Assembly (NCBI GenBank): GCA_947178105.1
Contig: CAMWXD010000001.1
Coordinates: forward strand, 1 to 64,000
DNA length: 64,000 bases
From: an uncultured Eubacterium sp.
GTDB taxonomy: Bacteria > Bacillota > Clostridia > Lachnospirales > Lachnospiraceae
Direction: 5' to 3'
The position numbers were made by a program, and so were the translations under genes. Of this stretch, positions 25,092-33,980 are shown piece after piece (position 1 is the first letter of the stretch; every line of letters begins with the position of its first letter). The notes beneath the pieces were generated by a model. That model was not told where the DNA came from and searched no databases. It saw only the letters and a list, made by a program, of their open reading frames with translations.

Positions 25092-26343
25092 TCTGAATTT
25101 CCTTTCCATCAATGTTCCAATGCCTTGGCACATGGACAATTCCTTTTTCTGTATGCTGTTCATCTCTGATCCTGAACTCCAGGGCATTGTAGATATAATC
25201 ATATTTATGTTCCTGCATATCCTGTATCCCGATATCTACCAAATATCTGCCTTGTGCCAGACAGTTGTTTTCCACAATCATAGATGCCTTTCCCTCACAC
25301 AAAGACACAATTTCTGCCGATGGACCTGCCCCGGAAAGTGCACTTGTTCCAAAACAATACGTCCCGTCATCTCTTGTAATACTAACTATAAAATTAATTT
25401 TTTTCCCGGATTTTTTTGCATGATAATACATGTGGATTTCCATTGGTTCGCCTGCATCAAAAAAAAACGCCCGCTTTCCCTGTGCATTTTGAATTTCCGC
25501 ATCCGTAAAGCAGATCTCCATACTTCCTTCCCGGTGTGCCCCATCCCAGCAAAATCCCGGCGTATCCGCACTTTTTTGAAAATCTTCCTCAAGTCTGTCC
25601 ATTCGCTTCTGTTCCATATCTGACAGATATAACTCCACTGTTTCCCTTGGATCGCCGTCATCCCGCACCACCCCGTCCGCAATCCAAATCACCCGGTCGC
25701 AAATCTCCTGCATCTGTCCCAGCACATGTGATACAATCACGATAGTAGTTCCCTTTGCTTTAATATCTTTCATTTTTTCAAAACATTTTGCCTGAAAGTT
25801 CACATCGCCGACTGCCAGTATCTCATCCACCAGCAGAATATCCGCATCCACATGCACCGCCACCGCAAATGCCAGTCTCATATACATCCCGGAAGAATAT
25901 GTGCGCACTGGATCGTCTATAAATTCCTCCAACTCAGAAAACCGGATAACCGCATCTAGCCGCCGTTCGATCTCTGCCCGTCCCAGTCCGAAGATTGACG
26001 CATTTGTAAAAATATTTTCCCGCCCGCTCAAATCCGGGTGAAACCCCGCGCCCAGCTCAAGCAGGCTGGATACACGCCCGCACAGCCGTACTGTCCCCTG
26101 CGTCGGATACAAAATTCTTGCCAGCATTTTTAATATTGTGCTCTTTCCGCAGCCGTTTTTTCCAATCAGGCCAACCGTTTCACCTTTGTATATTGTGAAG
26201 CTGACACTCTTAAGCACCTGGCGCTCTTTATGCCGCCTGCGTTTTTGAAACAATACGCGCTCCTTTAGGCTAGTTCCTTTGTCATCATAGACTTTGAATT
26301 TTTTACAGACATCTTCGACCTGGATTACTGGTTCTGATTCCAT
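25042..26343 (-). CDS. wzt: Wzt, polysaccharide ABC exporter ATPase with C-terminal Wzt domain
   Basis: 433 residues from the ATG next to the wzm stop, with GGAGG 9 bases upstream. Walker A is GKNGCGKST at 61-69, signature YSSGMYMRLAF, and Walker B ILLVDEILAVGD. After about residue 260 a separate beta-sandwich-like C-terminal region of about 170 residues is present (ITRDDGTYCFGTS, LAQGRYLVDIGI), matching the Wzt_C domain that recognises the chain terminus of the exported glycan. It pairs with the Wzm permease upstream. This points to ABC-dependent export of a chain completed in the cytoplasm. Confidence 0.92.
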   Translation of the reverse strand: MESEPVIQVEDVCKKFKVYDDKGTSLKERVLFQKRRRHKERQVLKSVSFTIYKGETVGLIGKNGCGKSTILKMLARILYPTQGTVRLCGRVSSLLELGAGFHPDLSGRENIFTNASIFGLGRAEIERRLDAVIRFSELEEFIDDPVRTYSSGMYMRLAFAVAVHVDADILLVDEILAVGDVNFQAKCFEKMKDIKAKGTTIVIVSHVLGQMQEICDRVIWIADGVVRDDGDPRETVELYLSDMEQKRMDRLEEDFQKSADTPGFCWDGAHREGSMEICFTDAEIQNAQGKRAFFFDAGEPMEIHMYYHAKKSGKKINFIVSITRDDGTYCFGTSALSGAGPSAEIVSLCEGKASMIVENNCLAQGRYLVDIGIQDMQEHKYDYIYNALEFRIRDEQHTEKGIVHVPRHWNIDGKEIQNGKDRAYAASDRQACS

Positions 26344-26344
26344 A

Positions 26345-27124
26345 TTATAGTTCCTCCACAAAATTCTTCTGCAAACCTGCAAATACTGACTCACCGACCA
26401 AAAACATCACAAGCGCCTCACCAATCGAAACCAGTAGCCCAGATAGCTGCGGTATATGCTTATAATAAAGAATATCCCGGTACGCGACCGCAATCGGCGT
26501 CATCGGATTCAGATAAAACAAAACTGCCAGATCTTTCGGTATAAAGCTGATATCATACATTACCGGCGTCAGATAAATCCATGCCATCAAAAGCACTCCT
26601 GCGATATGCTCCAAATCCCGCAGGTACACCGTGCAGGCAGAAATCAAAAGCGCCGCTCCCAAGCACAGCATATACTGTGCCAGTACCACCACTGGAAGAA
26701 ACCCCAGAGCCTGCAGGCAAAACCCGCTTCCCGTCACCGCAATCAGAGCAAATACAACGAGAAAGGACAGAATCATATTAATAAAGCAGACCGTCACATA
26801 GGAAACGGGCAACACTTCGCGCGGAAAATAAATCTTTTTCACCAGATCCTGCTGATTCACCACCGCAACGGCACCTCCCTGAACCGATGAGCTAAAGCAG
26901 ACCCAAGGAATCATCACAACGGTCAGAAACAAATAATACCGGTCAATCTCCATACGGAAAATGTGTGAAAACACAACCGTATATACCGCAATCTGGCATA
27001 ACGGATTGATAAACGTCCATAAAAATCCAAGTACCGAGCTTTTGTAACGCCCCCGCAGATCCCTTCGCACCATGCAGCGTATCATCTCCCGGTATTCATA
27101 CAATTCCCTGCACCTTTGTCGCAT
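26345..27124 (-). CDS. wzm: Wzm, polysaccharide ABC exporter permease
   Basis: 259 residues with AAAGGAG before the ATG. It has six hydrophobic segments and the ABC-2 pattern typical of Wzm/TagG: MVRRDLRGRYKSSVLGFLW at the N-terminus, YFPREVLPVSYV in the middle, and LNPMTPIAVAYRDILYY before the last helices. It forms the membrane channel for the glycan energised by Wzt, whose gene starts one base after this stop codon. Confidence 0.93.
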   Translation of the reverse strand: MRQRCRELYEYREMIRCMVRRDLRGRYKSSVLGFLWTFINPLCQIAVYTVVFSHIFRMEIDRYYLFLTVVMIPWVCFSSSVQGGAVAVVNQQDLVKKIYFPREVLPVSYVTVCFINMILSFLVVFALIAVTGSGFCLQALGFLPVVVLAQYMLCLGAALLISACTVYLRDLEHIAGVLLMAWIYLTPVMYDISFIPKDLAVLFYLNPMTPIAVAYRDILYYKHIPQLSGLLVSIGEALVMFLVGESVFAGLQKNFVEEL

Positions 27125-27167
27125 CCAATCTATCTCCTTTTCTTTCCGCTGTTTTTTGAATAATACG

Positions 27168-28106
27168 CTATAACCATCCTGCCAGGATCAGCAGGCGGCA
27201 GATCCCATCATCTAGCTGGCTTTGCCGGTAAATCTGTCTGCTTCCTGCCAGTGCGAGCCTGTTTGCAAAACACTTCCTGTATATACAGACGCTTTCCAGC
27301 AAATCACTGTTATCCTGCTGCCTGCTGTCTTCCTGCCTGTGATCCTGCACTGCATAAGCTCTGCAAAAATCCTCCGCCTGCCTGGACAGCTTCCTGTATA
27401 CCTGTCCCATCCTGTGAATCCTGCCTGCCCAGCGCGCCGCCCAGCAGTTGTGCATTCCGACCTGGTTGTCCCCATGCTGGCGGTAAAGGATATATGCATG
27501 GCTGTCATAAACGGTTTTTCCAAAATAAGAAGCCGTCAGATACATCCACCAATCATGCATCACATTTCCCACAGGCAGGTGATCCCTTACCAGCAAAAGC
27601 AGGCTGCTGTTAAATACCTGCGTACAACCCATGCATATATTTTCCAGAAGCGCATTTCCAAACGACGGTTTCCTGCGGATACGATAAGAAAACCGTTCTC
27701 TCTTTTTTAAATCCGCAGAAGCACATATCACTTTTCCTGCATAAAGCAACGGGATCTTTCCACATTCCCGGTCCAGCCTGGCACAGGCACGCGCCAGTTT
27801 TTCACTGTGCCATACATCATCTTGGTCTGCAAACGCATAATAATCACAAGACAGATCCGCCATCTTAAGCAGCTCAAAAAAACTCCCTGACGTGCCGCGC
27901 CTGCTTCCAGTTCGGACAGAAATATTTGCATACTTTTGCTTATAACGCCGCAAAATACGGGCAGTCCCATCTGTCGATCCATCATCCCGGACGAGCAGCA
28001 TAACCTGCACATCCTTTTGCTGCAAAATGCTTTCTATTTGACAGCGAATATACTTCTCCCCATTATAAGCAGATAACAGTACCTGAACTTTCCTCTTTTT
28101 TCTCAT
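27168..28106 (-). CDS. Family 2 glycosyltransferase, rhamnosyltransferase-like
   Basis: 312 residues from the ATG preceded by AAGGAAAGGG; a start seven codons upstream is open. Motifs are VQVLLSAYNGEKYIRCQI, LVRDDGSTDGT, and YYAFADQDDVWHSEKL (QDDVW is common in RgpB/WbbL-like transferases). The start overlaps the 3' end of the GT4 gene. The C-terminal about 100 residues are rich in Arg and Gln (DHRQEDSRQQDN) and show no membrane segment. It likely acts on the lipid-linked acceptor in the cytoplasm. Confidence 0.88.
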   Translation of the reverse strand: MRKKRKVQVLLSAYNGEKYIRCQIESILQQKDVQVMLLVRDDGSTDGTARILRRYKQKYANISVRTGSRRGTSGSFFELLKMADLSCDYYAFADQDDVWHSEKLARACARLDRECGKIPLLYAGKVICASADLKKRERFSYRIRRKPSFGNALLENICMGCTQVFNSSLLLLVRDHLPVGNVMHDWWMYLTASYFGKTVYDSHAYILYRQHGDNQVGMHNCWAARWAGRIHRMGQVYRKLSRQAEDFCRAYAVQDHRQEDSRQQDNSDLLESVCIYRKCFANRLALAGSRQIYRQSQLDDGICRLLILAGWL

Positions 28107-29289
28107 CTTCCCTTTCCTTACTGTCAAGTGAATTGCCCGCCATCATAGTATAAATCCGCTCCATACGCCGCATTACATGCTCTTTGCCATATGGTTTTAC
28201 CTTCACCTGATTATAGCTGCCGCATTCCTGCCAGACAGACGGATGCTCCAGAAGCTTTTCCAGTCCTACCCGCAGGCCCTCTGGATCATCCGGCGGAAAC
28301 AGGATCCCGCCTTTTTCATCAATCAGCTCCCTGTTTCCGCGAATATCAGAAACCGCGCACACCAGCCCGGAAGCCATTGCCTCCATCAGTGCAACCGGCA
28401 TCCCTTCCTGCCGTGACGGAAACACAAAAATATCCGCATTCCTGTACAGCCGCTCTACATCTTTTTGAAATCCCGTCATCCGTACCCGCGCTTCCACGCC
28501 CAGCGTGGCAGCCAGCCTGCGCAGTTCCCCGCGTAACCTCCCCTGTCCACAGATTATATAATACACATCCTGCCTGTGCATATCTGCAAGAGCCTTGATA
28601 ACCACCTGATGATTTTTCCTATCACTAAGCTCTCCTACAGACAGCAACATCACTGCCTGCTCAGGAATCTGGTATTGCCTGCAAAATTCCCTGTGTCCAT
28701 ATGCACCATTAGACGAAAAACGGCAGGTGTCAATACCAATGCCAGGCAGGCGGCAAATTTTTCCCGCCCGCAGCTTCTGACGCGCCAACGCATCATCTTC
28801 CCGGTTAATGGTAATCAAAATATCCGTCCAGTGCGCCAGAAGTTTCTCCGCAGGATAATAAACCAGCCAGTTTTTAACAGGCGCGCCTTTATAAAAATGA
28901 AACCCATGCGCCGTATACGCCACCGGGATGCCGTTGCGGTGCGCCGCCAGCCTTGCCAGTGCCCCGCCAATCGGAGAATGGCAGTGCATCCAGGCAAACC
29001 GTATACGCCCCATCAGCTCCAAAAGCTGCCGATAGGCGAGCAGGCAGTTTTTTACCGGGCGAAGCTTTCTTGGGCAGTCCCATTGGTGCAGGGCTACCTG
29101 CATCCCGCGCAGCGTCTGGCACAGCGTTTGTACGCGCCTTTTATCACACGTATTGCCGTCTGTAAAATTACAAGCCACATGCACCTCATAGCCCATCTCC
29201 AGAAGCAGGCGGATGTTTGGCATATTAAACTGGTCAATCATCGATGCTACCGAAGAAAGCATTAATACTTTTTCTTTTTCAAGCTTCAT
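28063..29289 (-). CDS. Family 4 glycosyltransferase (EpsD/capsule type)
   Basis: 408 residues with GGAG before the ATG and an 11-base overlap with the XRE gene. The N-terminal GT4 start (VLMLSSVASMIDQFNMP, then HCHSPIGGALARLAA and AYTAHGFHFYKGAP) and the C-terminal EGMPVALMEAMASGLV motif with the E-x7-E catalytic/nucleotide region are typical. GT-B fold, retaining mechanism expected. It is the first enzyme gene behind the regulator and may add the first sugar after priming. No priming phosphoglycosyltransferase (WbaP/WecA type) is seen in the window. Confidence 0.9.
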   Translation of the reverse strand: MKLEKEKVLMLSSVASMIDQFNMPNIRLLLEMGYEVHVACNFTDGNTCDKRRVQTLCQTLRGMQVALHQWDCPRKLRPVKNCLLAYRQLLELMGRIRFAWMHCHSPIGGALARLAAHRNGIPVAYTAHGFHFYKGAPVKNWLVYYPAEKLLAHWTDILITINREDDALARQKLRAGKICRLPGIGIDTCRFSSNGAYGHREFCRQYQIPEQAVMLLSVGELSDRKNHQVVIKALADMHRQDVYYIICGQGRLRGELRRLAATLGVEARVRMTGFQKDVERLYRNADIFVFPSRQEGMPVALMEAMASGLVCAVSDIRGNRELIDEKGGILFPPDDPEGLRVGLEKLLEHPSVWQECGSYNQVKVKPYGKEHVMRRMERIYTMMAGNSLDSKEREDEKKEESSGTVICL

Positions 29290-29626
29290 TCATGATCTCC
29301 GCCACAGACTTCATTATTTTTACATACATTGCATAGCTGTCTGTGCCTGCCTCTTTTTGCGTGCCCTGCCCGGGCGGATGCCACAAATCCAGCACCGCAT
29401 CAGACGGGTGTACCTCGCCCCAGAGCAGTTCACCCGCATCCGCATCCAGCGCATCACAGATACTGACAAATGTCTCCAGGCTCATGATCCTTGTCCCACG
29501 CTCGATATGCCCGAGAAAGGACATGCTGATCCCGCACTTTTTTGCAAGCACATCCTGCGACCATCCTTTTGCTTTTCTTACCTGGCGGATCCTTGTCCCC
29601 ATCCTCGTATAATCCAACTCTTTCAT
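29279..29626 (-). CDS. XRE-family (Cro/CI-type) transcriptional regulator
   Basis: 115 residues from the ATG six bases after GGAGG. The helix-turn-helix occupies about 10-65: IRQVRKAKGWSQDVLAKKCG then MSFLGHIERGTR. The remaining about 50 residues are short and have no sensor motif. It is the first gene of the polysaccharide operon and overlaps the next gene, so it probably controls the locus and itself. A perfect dyad and an inverted 18-mer lie 70-110 bases upstream and are candidate operators. Confidence 0.85.
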   Translation of the reverse strand: MKELDYTRMGTRIRQVRKAKGWSQDVLAKKCGISMSFLGHIERGTRIMSLETFVSICDALDADAGELLWGEVHPSDAVLDLWHPPGQGTQKEAGTDSYAMYVKIMKSVAEIMNEA

Positions 29627-29698
29627 CCGCATCCTCCAATCTACATTCTGGCATCTGTCTGGTGCTCAATGCCGCAGGCAAAGAAGAAACTACCATCA

Positions 29699-29735
29699 AA
29701 AAGCATAACATTTTGTAATAATTTGTTATGCTTTT
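29699..29735. repeat. Perfect 12-bp dyad, candidate operator
   Basis: AAAAGCATAACA and its exact reverse complement TGTTATGCTTTT are separated by 13 bases, about 70 bases upstream of the XRE start. The stem is too AT-rich for a good terminator, so an operator or recombination-site arm is more likely. Confidence 0.65.
29704..29721 (+). repeat. Left copy of an 18-bp inverted repeat pair
   Basis: CATAACATTTTGTAATAA occurs here and as its exact reverse complement at 30000-30017. Allowing one mismatch extends the match to 22 bp. The two copies flank 278 bp in front of the polysaccharide operon. Confidence 0.8.
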
Positions 29736-29912
29736 AAATTGTAGTCCAAATGCAAAAAAACGTATAAAATAAGGGAAACGAAAGCTGCCAGAAAAAAATC
29801 CGCCCGTCTCGGCTGCCAAAAACTTCCTTGGATCAGGACATCGAATGCCCATACCAAGATAGAGAAAAAGAGCCTTTTATTTGTATGTTTTAAACAGAAA
29901 ACAATCGAAAAG

Positions 29913-29953
29913 AGGAAAGAAAAACTGTCATAACTGCCAATTTTTTCTTTCCT
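29913..29953. repeat. 12-bp perfect hairpin in the regulatory region
   Basis: AGGAAAGAAAAA pairs exactly with TTTTTCTTTCCT across a 17-base loop. It lies about 65-105 bases past the stop of the ABC ATPase gene. It could attenuate or terminate transcription, although the U-run is weak. Confidence 0.5.
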
Positions 29954-29999
29954 GTTGCAAAAATCATAGAATTGTTATAGAATACTTTCAGACAACATT

Positions 30000-30017
30000 T
30001 TATTACAAAATGTTATG
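30000..30017 (-). repeat. Right copy of the 18-bp inverted repeat pair
   Basis: Exact reverse complement of 29704-29721, ending 2 bases short of the stop codon of the ABC ATPase gene. Confidence 0.8.
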
Positions 30018-30019
30018 TT

Positions 30020-30901
30020 TTAGAATTCAGATCTATCATTCACAATATACATATAAGCATCCTCCAAGCTCAATTCCGCCCTCCTGCACGCAGCAGCCGG
30101 CATCGAATCGCTCATCAGTCTCAGCCTAATCCCTCCCTCTACATACTGCTTCGCACAAACCGCATACCTCTGCTCCAGCATCTCTGCCTCTGCCTCGTCC
30201 TTTGCTTCGCAGACCCAGATATGCCCTTCTGCCATCTTCATCAAGCTGCTGACTGCTCCCTTGTATAAAAATTTTCCCTTTTTCATAACCGCAAGGCTGC
30301 TGCATGTAGCTGCCAGGTCTTCTACGACATGGGTGGAAAACAGGACGGTGCAGTTTTTGGAAAAATCCACCAGCAGCTTGCGGATCCGCACGCGCTCCTG
30401 CGGGTCCAGCCCGGTAGTCGGCTCGTCTACCACAAGCAGCTCCGGCTCGTGGAGCATCGCCTGGACAAGCCCGGCACGCCGTTTCATCCCGCCGGACAAC
30501 TGGCGTATTTTCTTTTTCTGATGCGCACTAAGGCTTGTTTTTTCCAAATAGTGATCGATCCGCTTGTTTCGTTCCTGTCCGCCGATACCTGCAATGCCGC
30601 CCATATAGTCCAGGCATTCCCGCAGCGTCAGATTCGGATACAGGTTCAGCTCCTGTGGAAGATAGCCGATTTTTCTCTGGATCTTCTCATAGTTTTCTTC
30701 CGTATAAGCGATCCCGTTCAAGGCACAGGAGCCGGATGTCGGCTTTTGGATCGTCGTAAGGACGCGCATCAGCGTCGTCTTTCCCGCCCCGTTTTCTCCC
30801 AATAGTCCATAGATTCCCGAAGGGATTTCCAGATTGACATGGTCAACAGCCGTCGTCCCATTAGGAAACGTTACTGTCAGGCCTCTTAGTTCAATACTCA
30901 T
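30020..30901 (-). CDS. ABC transporter ATPase (CcmA/NatA-like)
   Basis: 293 residues from an ATG overlapping the permease stop (ATGA). It has Walker A LLGENGAGKTTLMR (about 33-46), the Q-loop in GYLPQELNLYP, signature LSGGMKRRAGL, Walker B LLVVDEPTTGLDP and the switch histidine in FSTHVVEDL. It energises the two permease genes upstream. Context with a histidine kinase and response regulator directly before the permeases suggests export or resistance to a peptide or envelope-active compound, with expression controlled by that pair. Confidence 0.9.
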   Translation of the reverse strand: MSIELRGLTVTFPNGTTAVDHVNLEIPSGIYGLLGENGAGKTTLMRVLTTIQKPTSGSCALNGIAYTEENYEKIQRKIGYLPQELNLYPNLTLRECLDYMGGIAGIGGQERNKRIDHYLEKTSLSAHQKKKIRQLSGGMKRRAGLVQAMLHEPELLVVDEPTTGLDPQERVRIRKLLVDFSKNCTVLFSTHVVEDLAATCSSLAVMKKGKFLYKGAVSSLMKMAEGHIWVCEAKDEAEAEMLEQRYAVCAKQYVEGGIRLRLMSDSMPAAACRRAELSLEDAYMYIVNDRSEF

Positions 30902-31566
30902 CCTTTTACCGTTCCTTTCCTGTATTGTATCATCACACGCTGCATGGCACCCATCAGAAGCGCCAGCGCCGCCGCAATCCCCTTGCCAGCAATCCACCCA
31001 AGATCAGACGTCTTATTGATGTCGCGGAATACAAAGGCAAACACACTGTAATTTCCAAGCACACGCTCTCCCGCCGCAGAATATACGAACAGCCATAATA
31101 CTAACGATATCCCGATGCCGCCAAGGCTGCTGCGGCAAAGGTTTGCAAATGTCACGGCGCACATTCCCCAAAAAACGACGGACACTGCCACTGCCCCAAT
31201 CGTCATCGCAAACAATATGCCTCCTGCTGTTTTTACGGCAAAAACAGGCTTCTGCCAGAAAAAACAGGCATATGCAAATACAGCTAAAAGAACCAGATAT
31301 CCGCACTGTATGGCAACTCTCAAAAGCAGCACCTTCTGTCTGCTGTTTACCGGATACAGGCAAAACACCTCCCACCTTTTCCCCGTATATTCCATTTGGT
31401 AAGCATCCGCGCAGCAGACAACAGAGAGGGCAGCCATATATACATCCAGTGTAATCCCAATCTCCTCCACACATCCAATCCCACGGACAACGCTCAGCAG
31501 CACGGCAAAACATACGGTATAAACGACCTTATACACCGGAAGGCAGATTTTAAACTCCTGTCTCAA
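30898..31566 (-). CDS. ABC-2-like permease subunit, 6 membrane helices
   Basis: 222 residues from a TTG that follows AAGGAGGAGGG at 5 bases and overlaps the previous stop codon; an ATG 27 bases upstream would lengthen it by nine residues but has no site. Six hydrophobic segments are visible and there is no catalytic motif. It forms the exporter with the adjacent permease and ATPase. It resembles accessory permeases of bacitracin- or lantibiotic-type systems only in size and topology. Confidence 0.7.
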   Translation of the reverse strand: MRQEFKICLPVYKVVYTVCFAVLLSVVRGIGCVEEIGITLDVYMAALSVVCCADAYQMEYTGKRWEVFCLYPVNSRQKVLLLRVAIQCGYLVLLAVFAYACFFWQKPVFAVKTAGGILFAMTIGAVAVSVVFWGMCAVTFANLCRSSLGGIGISLVLWLFVYSAAGERVLGNYSVFAFVFRDINKTSDLGWIAGKGIAAALALLMGAMQRVMIQYRKGTVKG

Positions 31567-32639
31567 TATACCCTCCTCCTTTTCCAGATCCATACCGAAA
31601 GCAATAAAAGCAGCGCAGATGCCACAAGCAAAAATATCTGGTTGTAAACTGCCATCGGCGGCGGCACCGTATCCAAAAGCCTGCCGGGAAACCGTACCAT
31701 AATCGCCAGCGGCCTGCCAAAATATCCGTAACGCCCGTTTGCGTCCCTGCTTCCCATATTAGAATAAACCTGATATACAAACAGCAGCGGCATTGCCGGA
31801 TACGGGCTTTTAAACAAAAGCGATACAACTGTATAGACACTTACGATCATCAAAAGATTCGGCACTATATAACACAGGCTTGCCGCCGGAAGGTCCAGAC
31901 ATCTAAACAAAAACCCGCCTTTGCTTGCCGCTGCCTGGCATAAAATCCCAAATACCACATTCAAAACGCCAAGCACAAGCAGCACACCAAGCATACCGCC
32001 CGCTGCCTTCCCTGCAATATACGCCCTTGCGGCAATCGGCTTCGTATGCAGCAGTTCATAAAGATCTCCTTTCGTATCCCTGGCATATAACAAGGCTAAT
32101 AATACCGACGAAAAAAATCCGAGAAACAATCCGCTAAAATCCGCAAATTTCCTTGCAAAATAATAAGAATACGGATGTTCCTGCATTTTTGACTGGATAT
32201 ACGCATCGATCTCCTCCGCCGTGCCCGGATGCAGCGCATTCTCCTGCATAATCCAATACCCATTATAAAAGCCATACTGCTCCTGCAAATACGCGTCAAA
32301 CTCTTCATCTGAAAAGTCCCGCCCAGACAAATCCCGATAAACCGCTTCTGCTTCTTCCTCTGTATATCCGGCCTCCTCCAAAAGCTGCCGCCGCACTTCC
32401 AGGCAGGCTGCCTCCAACTGCTGCGCTTTTGTAGAAGGGACATATCCATCCATAATATCCCCGTCTGTAAGCATCTCCTCCCTGGACTGCCCCGCAGCGC
32501 TCTCTTGCGGCGCGGCTTCATACAGCTTCAAATACGGTGCAAGCTGCTGAAATGCCATCCCTATGACAATCAGCATTCCCAGCCAATAGATCGGGTTTTT
32601 CAGATAATTCCGAAACTCCCTGACTGCAATGATCCACAT
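31563..32639 (-). CDS. ABC-2 permease with large external loop
   Basis: 358 residues from the ATG 7 bases after AAGGAGGA. The N-terminal MWIIAVREFRNYLKNPIYWL is typical of ABC-2 permeases, with one membrane segment followed by an external domain of about 130 residues (acidic, TEEEAEAVYRDLSGRDFSDE region) and five further segments after about residue 165. This topology resembles YhgE/NatB-type exporters. It is paired with the next permease and the CcmA-like ATPase. Confidence 0.82.
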   Translation of the reverse strand: MWIIAVREFRNYLKNPIYWLGMLIVIGMAFQQLAPYLKLYEAAPQESAAGQSREEMLTDGDIMDGYVPSTKAQQLEAACLEVRRQLLEEAGYTEEEAEAVYRDLSGRDFSDEEFDAYLQEQYGFYNGYWIMQENALHPGTAEEIDAYIQSKMQEHPYSYYFARKFADFSGLFLGFFSSVLLALLYARDTKGDLYELLHTKPIAARAYIAGKAAGGMLGVLLVLGVLNVVFGILCQAAASKGGFLFRCLDLPAASLCYIVPNLLMIVSVYTVVSLLFKSPYPAMPLLFVYQVYSNMGSRDANGRYGYFGRPLAIMVRFPGRLLDTVPPPMAVYNQIFLLVASALLLLLSVWIWKRRRVY

Positions 32640-32755
32640 GGTAAGTTCCTCCTTGTTTTCTTGTACTGTAATCAGGATAAAACACAAATCACAACAAAAA
32701 AACAATGCGGAAAAATTCATATAAAAAAATTCGTGTGGAAAAAACCATCAATCCG

Positions 32756-33964
32756 CTACACACGAAAAACAGCCAGCGCTGTCCCTCCGCCGGATTTTTG
32801 ATTGCCAAGCAACAGCCTTCCTCCATGCTTCTGACAATAAACCCTGCATATATACAGCCCCAGCCCAAAATGCGTCAAATCATCCTTCGGATTTGCATGG
32901 TAATACGGCTTTGTCAGTACTTGTGCATGTTCTGTAAAGCCTGGCCCATCGTCCTGCACCTCGATCCACAGCTCCTCTCCTTGCAGGCTCAGCCGTACCG
33001 TTACCTTCGTCCTTGCATAGCGCAGCGCATTTACACACAGGTTTTCCAGCACTTCTGTAATAAGCTCCACGTCAGCGTTTAATATTTTGTACTCTGTATG
33101 TTCTGCTTTCTGTGAGAAATATGCCTCCGCATTTTCGTTAGAAGCTCCATCCTGTACCAAAACCTCACACACTTTTTGGCTGCCCGCCGCCAGTATGCCC
33201 ATACTTTTTTGATACTTCTCCTCCAGTTCTAAAAGCGTCGTCTCCTGCGGCTTTATTTCCCGTTCTTCTAAAGATGACAGCTTTTTCATCGTATCCAGAA
33301 AATTTTCCATCCGCTGGATCTGCACCATGCCTTCCTCCAGCATGTCCAGCAATAGCACGCGGTCAAGCGTTTCCCCAGGAACGAGCTCCAGCAGCATTTC
33401 CTGATAACCTTTCAGCACGGCAAGCGGCGAGCGGATATCGTGGGCGATCGCTGAGCGCATCTCCTTTTCCTGCTCAATCATGTTCCACAGCTTTTTGTTG
33501 TTTTCAAAAAGCTGCCTGCGCATCGCTTCAAACGCACGGCAAAGCTGTCCCATCTCATCCTTGTTCTCATAGGATATCGCCATATCCAGGTGATTCTCCG
33601 CGATCGCAGCCGATGCTTTTGTCAAGACCGAAAGCGGCTCCTTTAGCTTCCGCCTGTAAAATAAACTTACTGCCGCCGTCATTCCGACAAAAGAAATGAC
33701 CAGTATCCCATACGTTTGAAGAAAATCACACAATTCTGAAATCCGCATGTCCGCGCGGCTCATTTCTGACATTTCCGGACGCCGGATCACATAACCGCTG
33801 CCATACAACTCTGTATCCTGGGCATATTTCATCCAAACCTGCTCCTGCCTAAAACCTGCCTGCCTAACCAGAAAATAACCGCACACATAGCTCGCCGCCA
33901 TGGTAGCGGCAAAATACAGCAAAATGGTTTTGCGTATAGACAGATTTTTTATTTTCCAAAACAT
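32756..33964 (-). CDS. Sensor histidine kinase
   Basis: 402 residues with GGAG before the ATG. Two membrane segments (about 12-30 and 83-103) flank a short external loop of about 50 residues; then HAMP (about 105-155), a HisKA domain with SAIAHDIRSPLAVLKG (phosphorylated His), and HATPase_c with NLCVNALRYA and VQDDGPGF. It is the partner of the response regulator 16 bases upstream. The short external loop is typical of kinases that sense damage or transporter state in the membrane. Confidence 0.92.
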   Translation of the reverse strand: MFWKIKNLSIRKTILLYFAATMAASYVCGYFLVRQAGFRQEQVWMKYAQDTELYGSGYVIRRPEMSEMSRADMRISELCDFLQTYGILVISFVGMTAAVSLFYRRKLKEPLSVLTKASAAIAENHLDMAISYENKDEMGQLCRAFEAMRRQLFENNKKLWNMIEQEKEMRSAIAHDIRSPLAVLKGYQEMLLELVPGETLDRVLLLDMLEEGMVQIQRMENFLDTMKKLSSLEEREIKPQETTLLELEEKYQKSMGILAAGSQKVCEVLVQDGASNENAEAYFSQKAEHTEYKILNADVELITEVLENLCVNALRYARTKVTVRLSLQGEELWIEVQDDGPGFTEHAQVLTKPYYHANPKDDLTHFGLGLYICRVYCQKHGGRLLLGNQKSGGGTALAVFRV

Positions 33965-33980
33965 ATGCTTACGTTCTCCT

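Larger units (their letters stand above)
29627..30019. promoter_or_regulatory. 393-bp gene-free regulatory region upstream of the polysaccharide operon
   Basis: No coding sequence is supported here. The region contains a 12-bp perfect dyad (29699-29710/29724-29735), an 18-bp sequence repeated in inverted orientation 278 bp apart, and a 12-bp hairpin (29913-29924/29942-29953). I could not assign a confident -35/-10 pair; a weak candidate on the minus strand uses TTGTAA inside the right inverted copy and TATTCT 18 bases on. It must hold the promoter of the XRE-led operon and the end of the ABC operon. Confidence 0.6.

Noticed and set aside
29699-29735. Rho-independent terminator for the ABC operon
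   Set aside because: The stem is almost pure A/T with one G-C pair region and a long loop; an operator or recombination arm fits better.
29627-30019. Small plus-strand gene in the gap upstream of the XRE gene
   Set aside because: The open frame has no ribosome site, extends into the ABC gene's antisense strand and has biased, non-protein-like composition.
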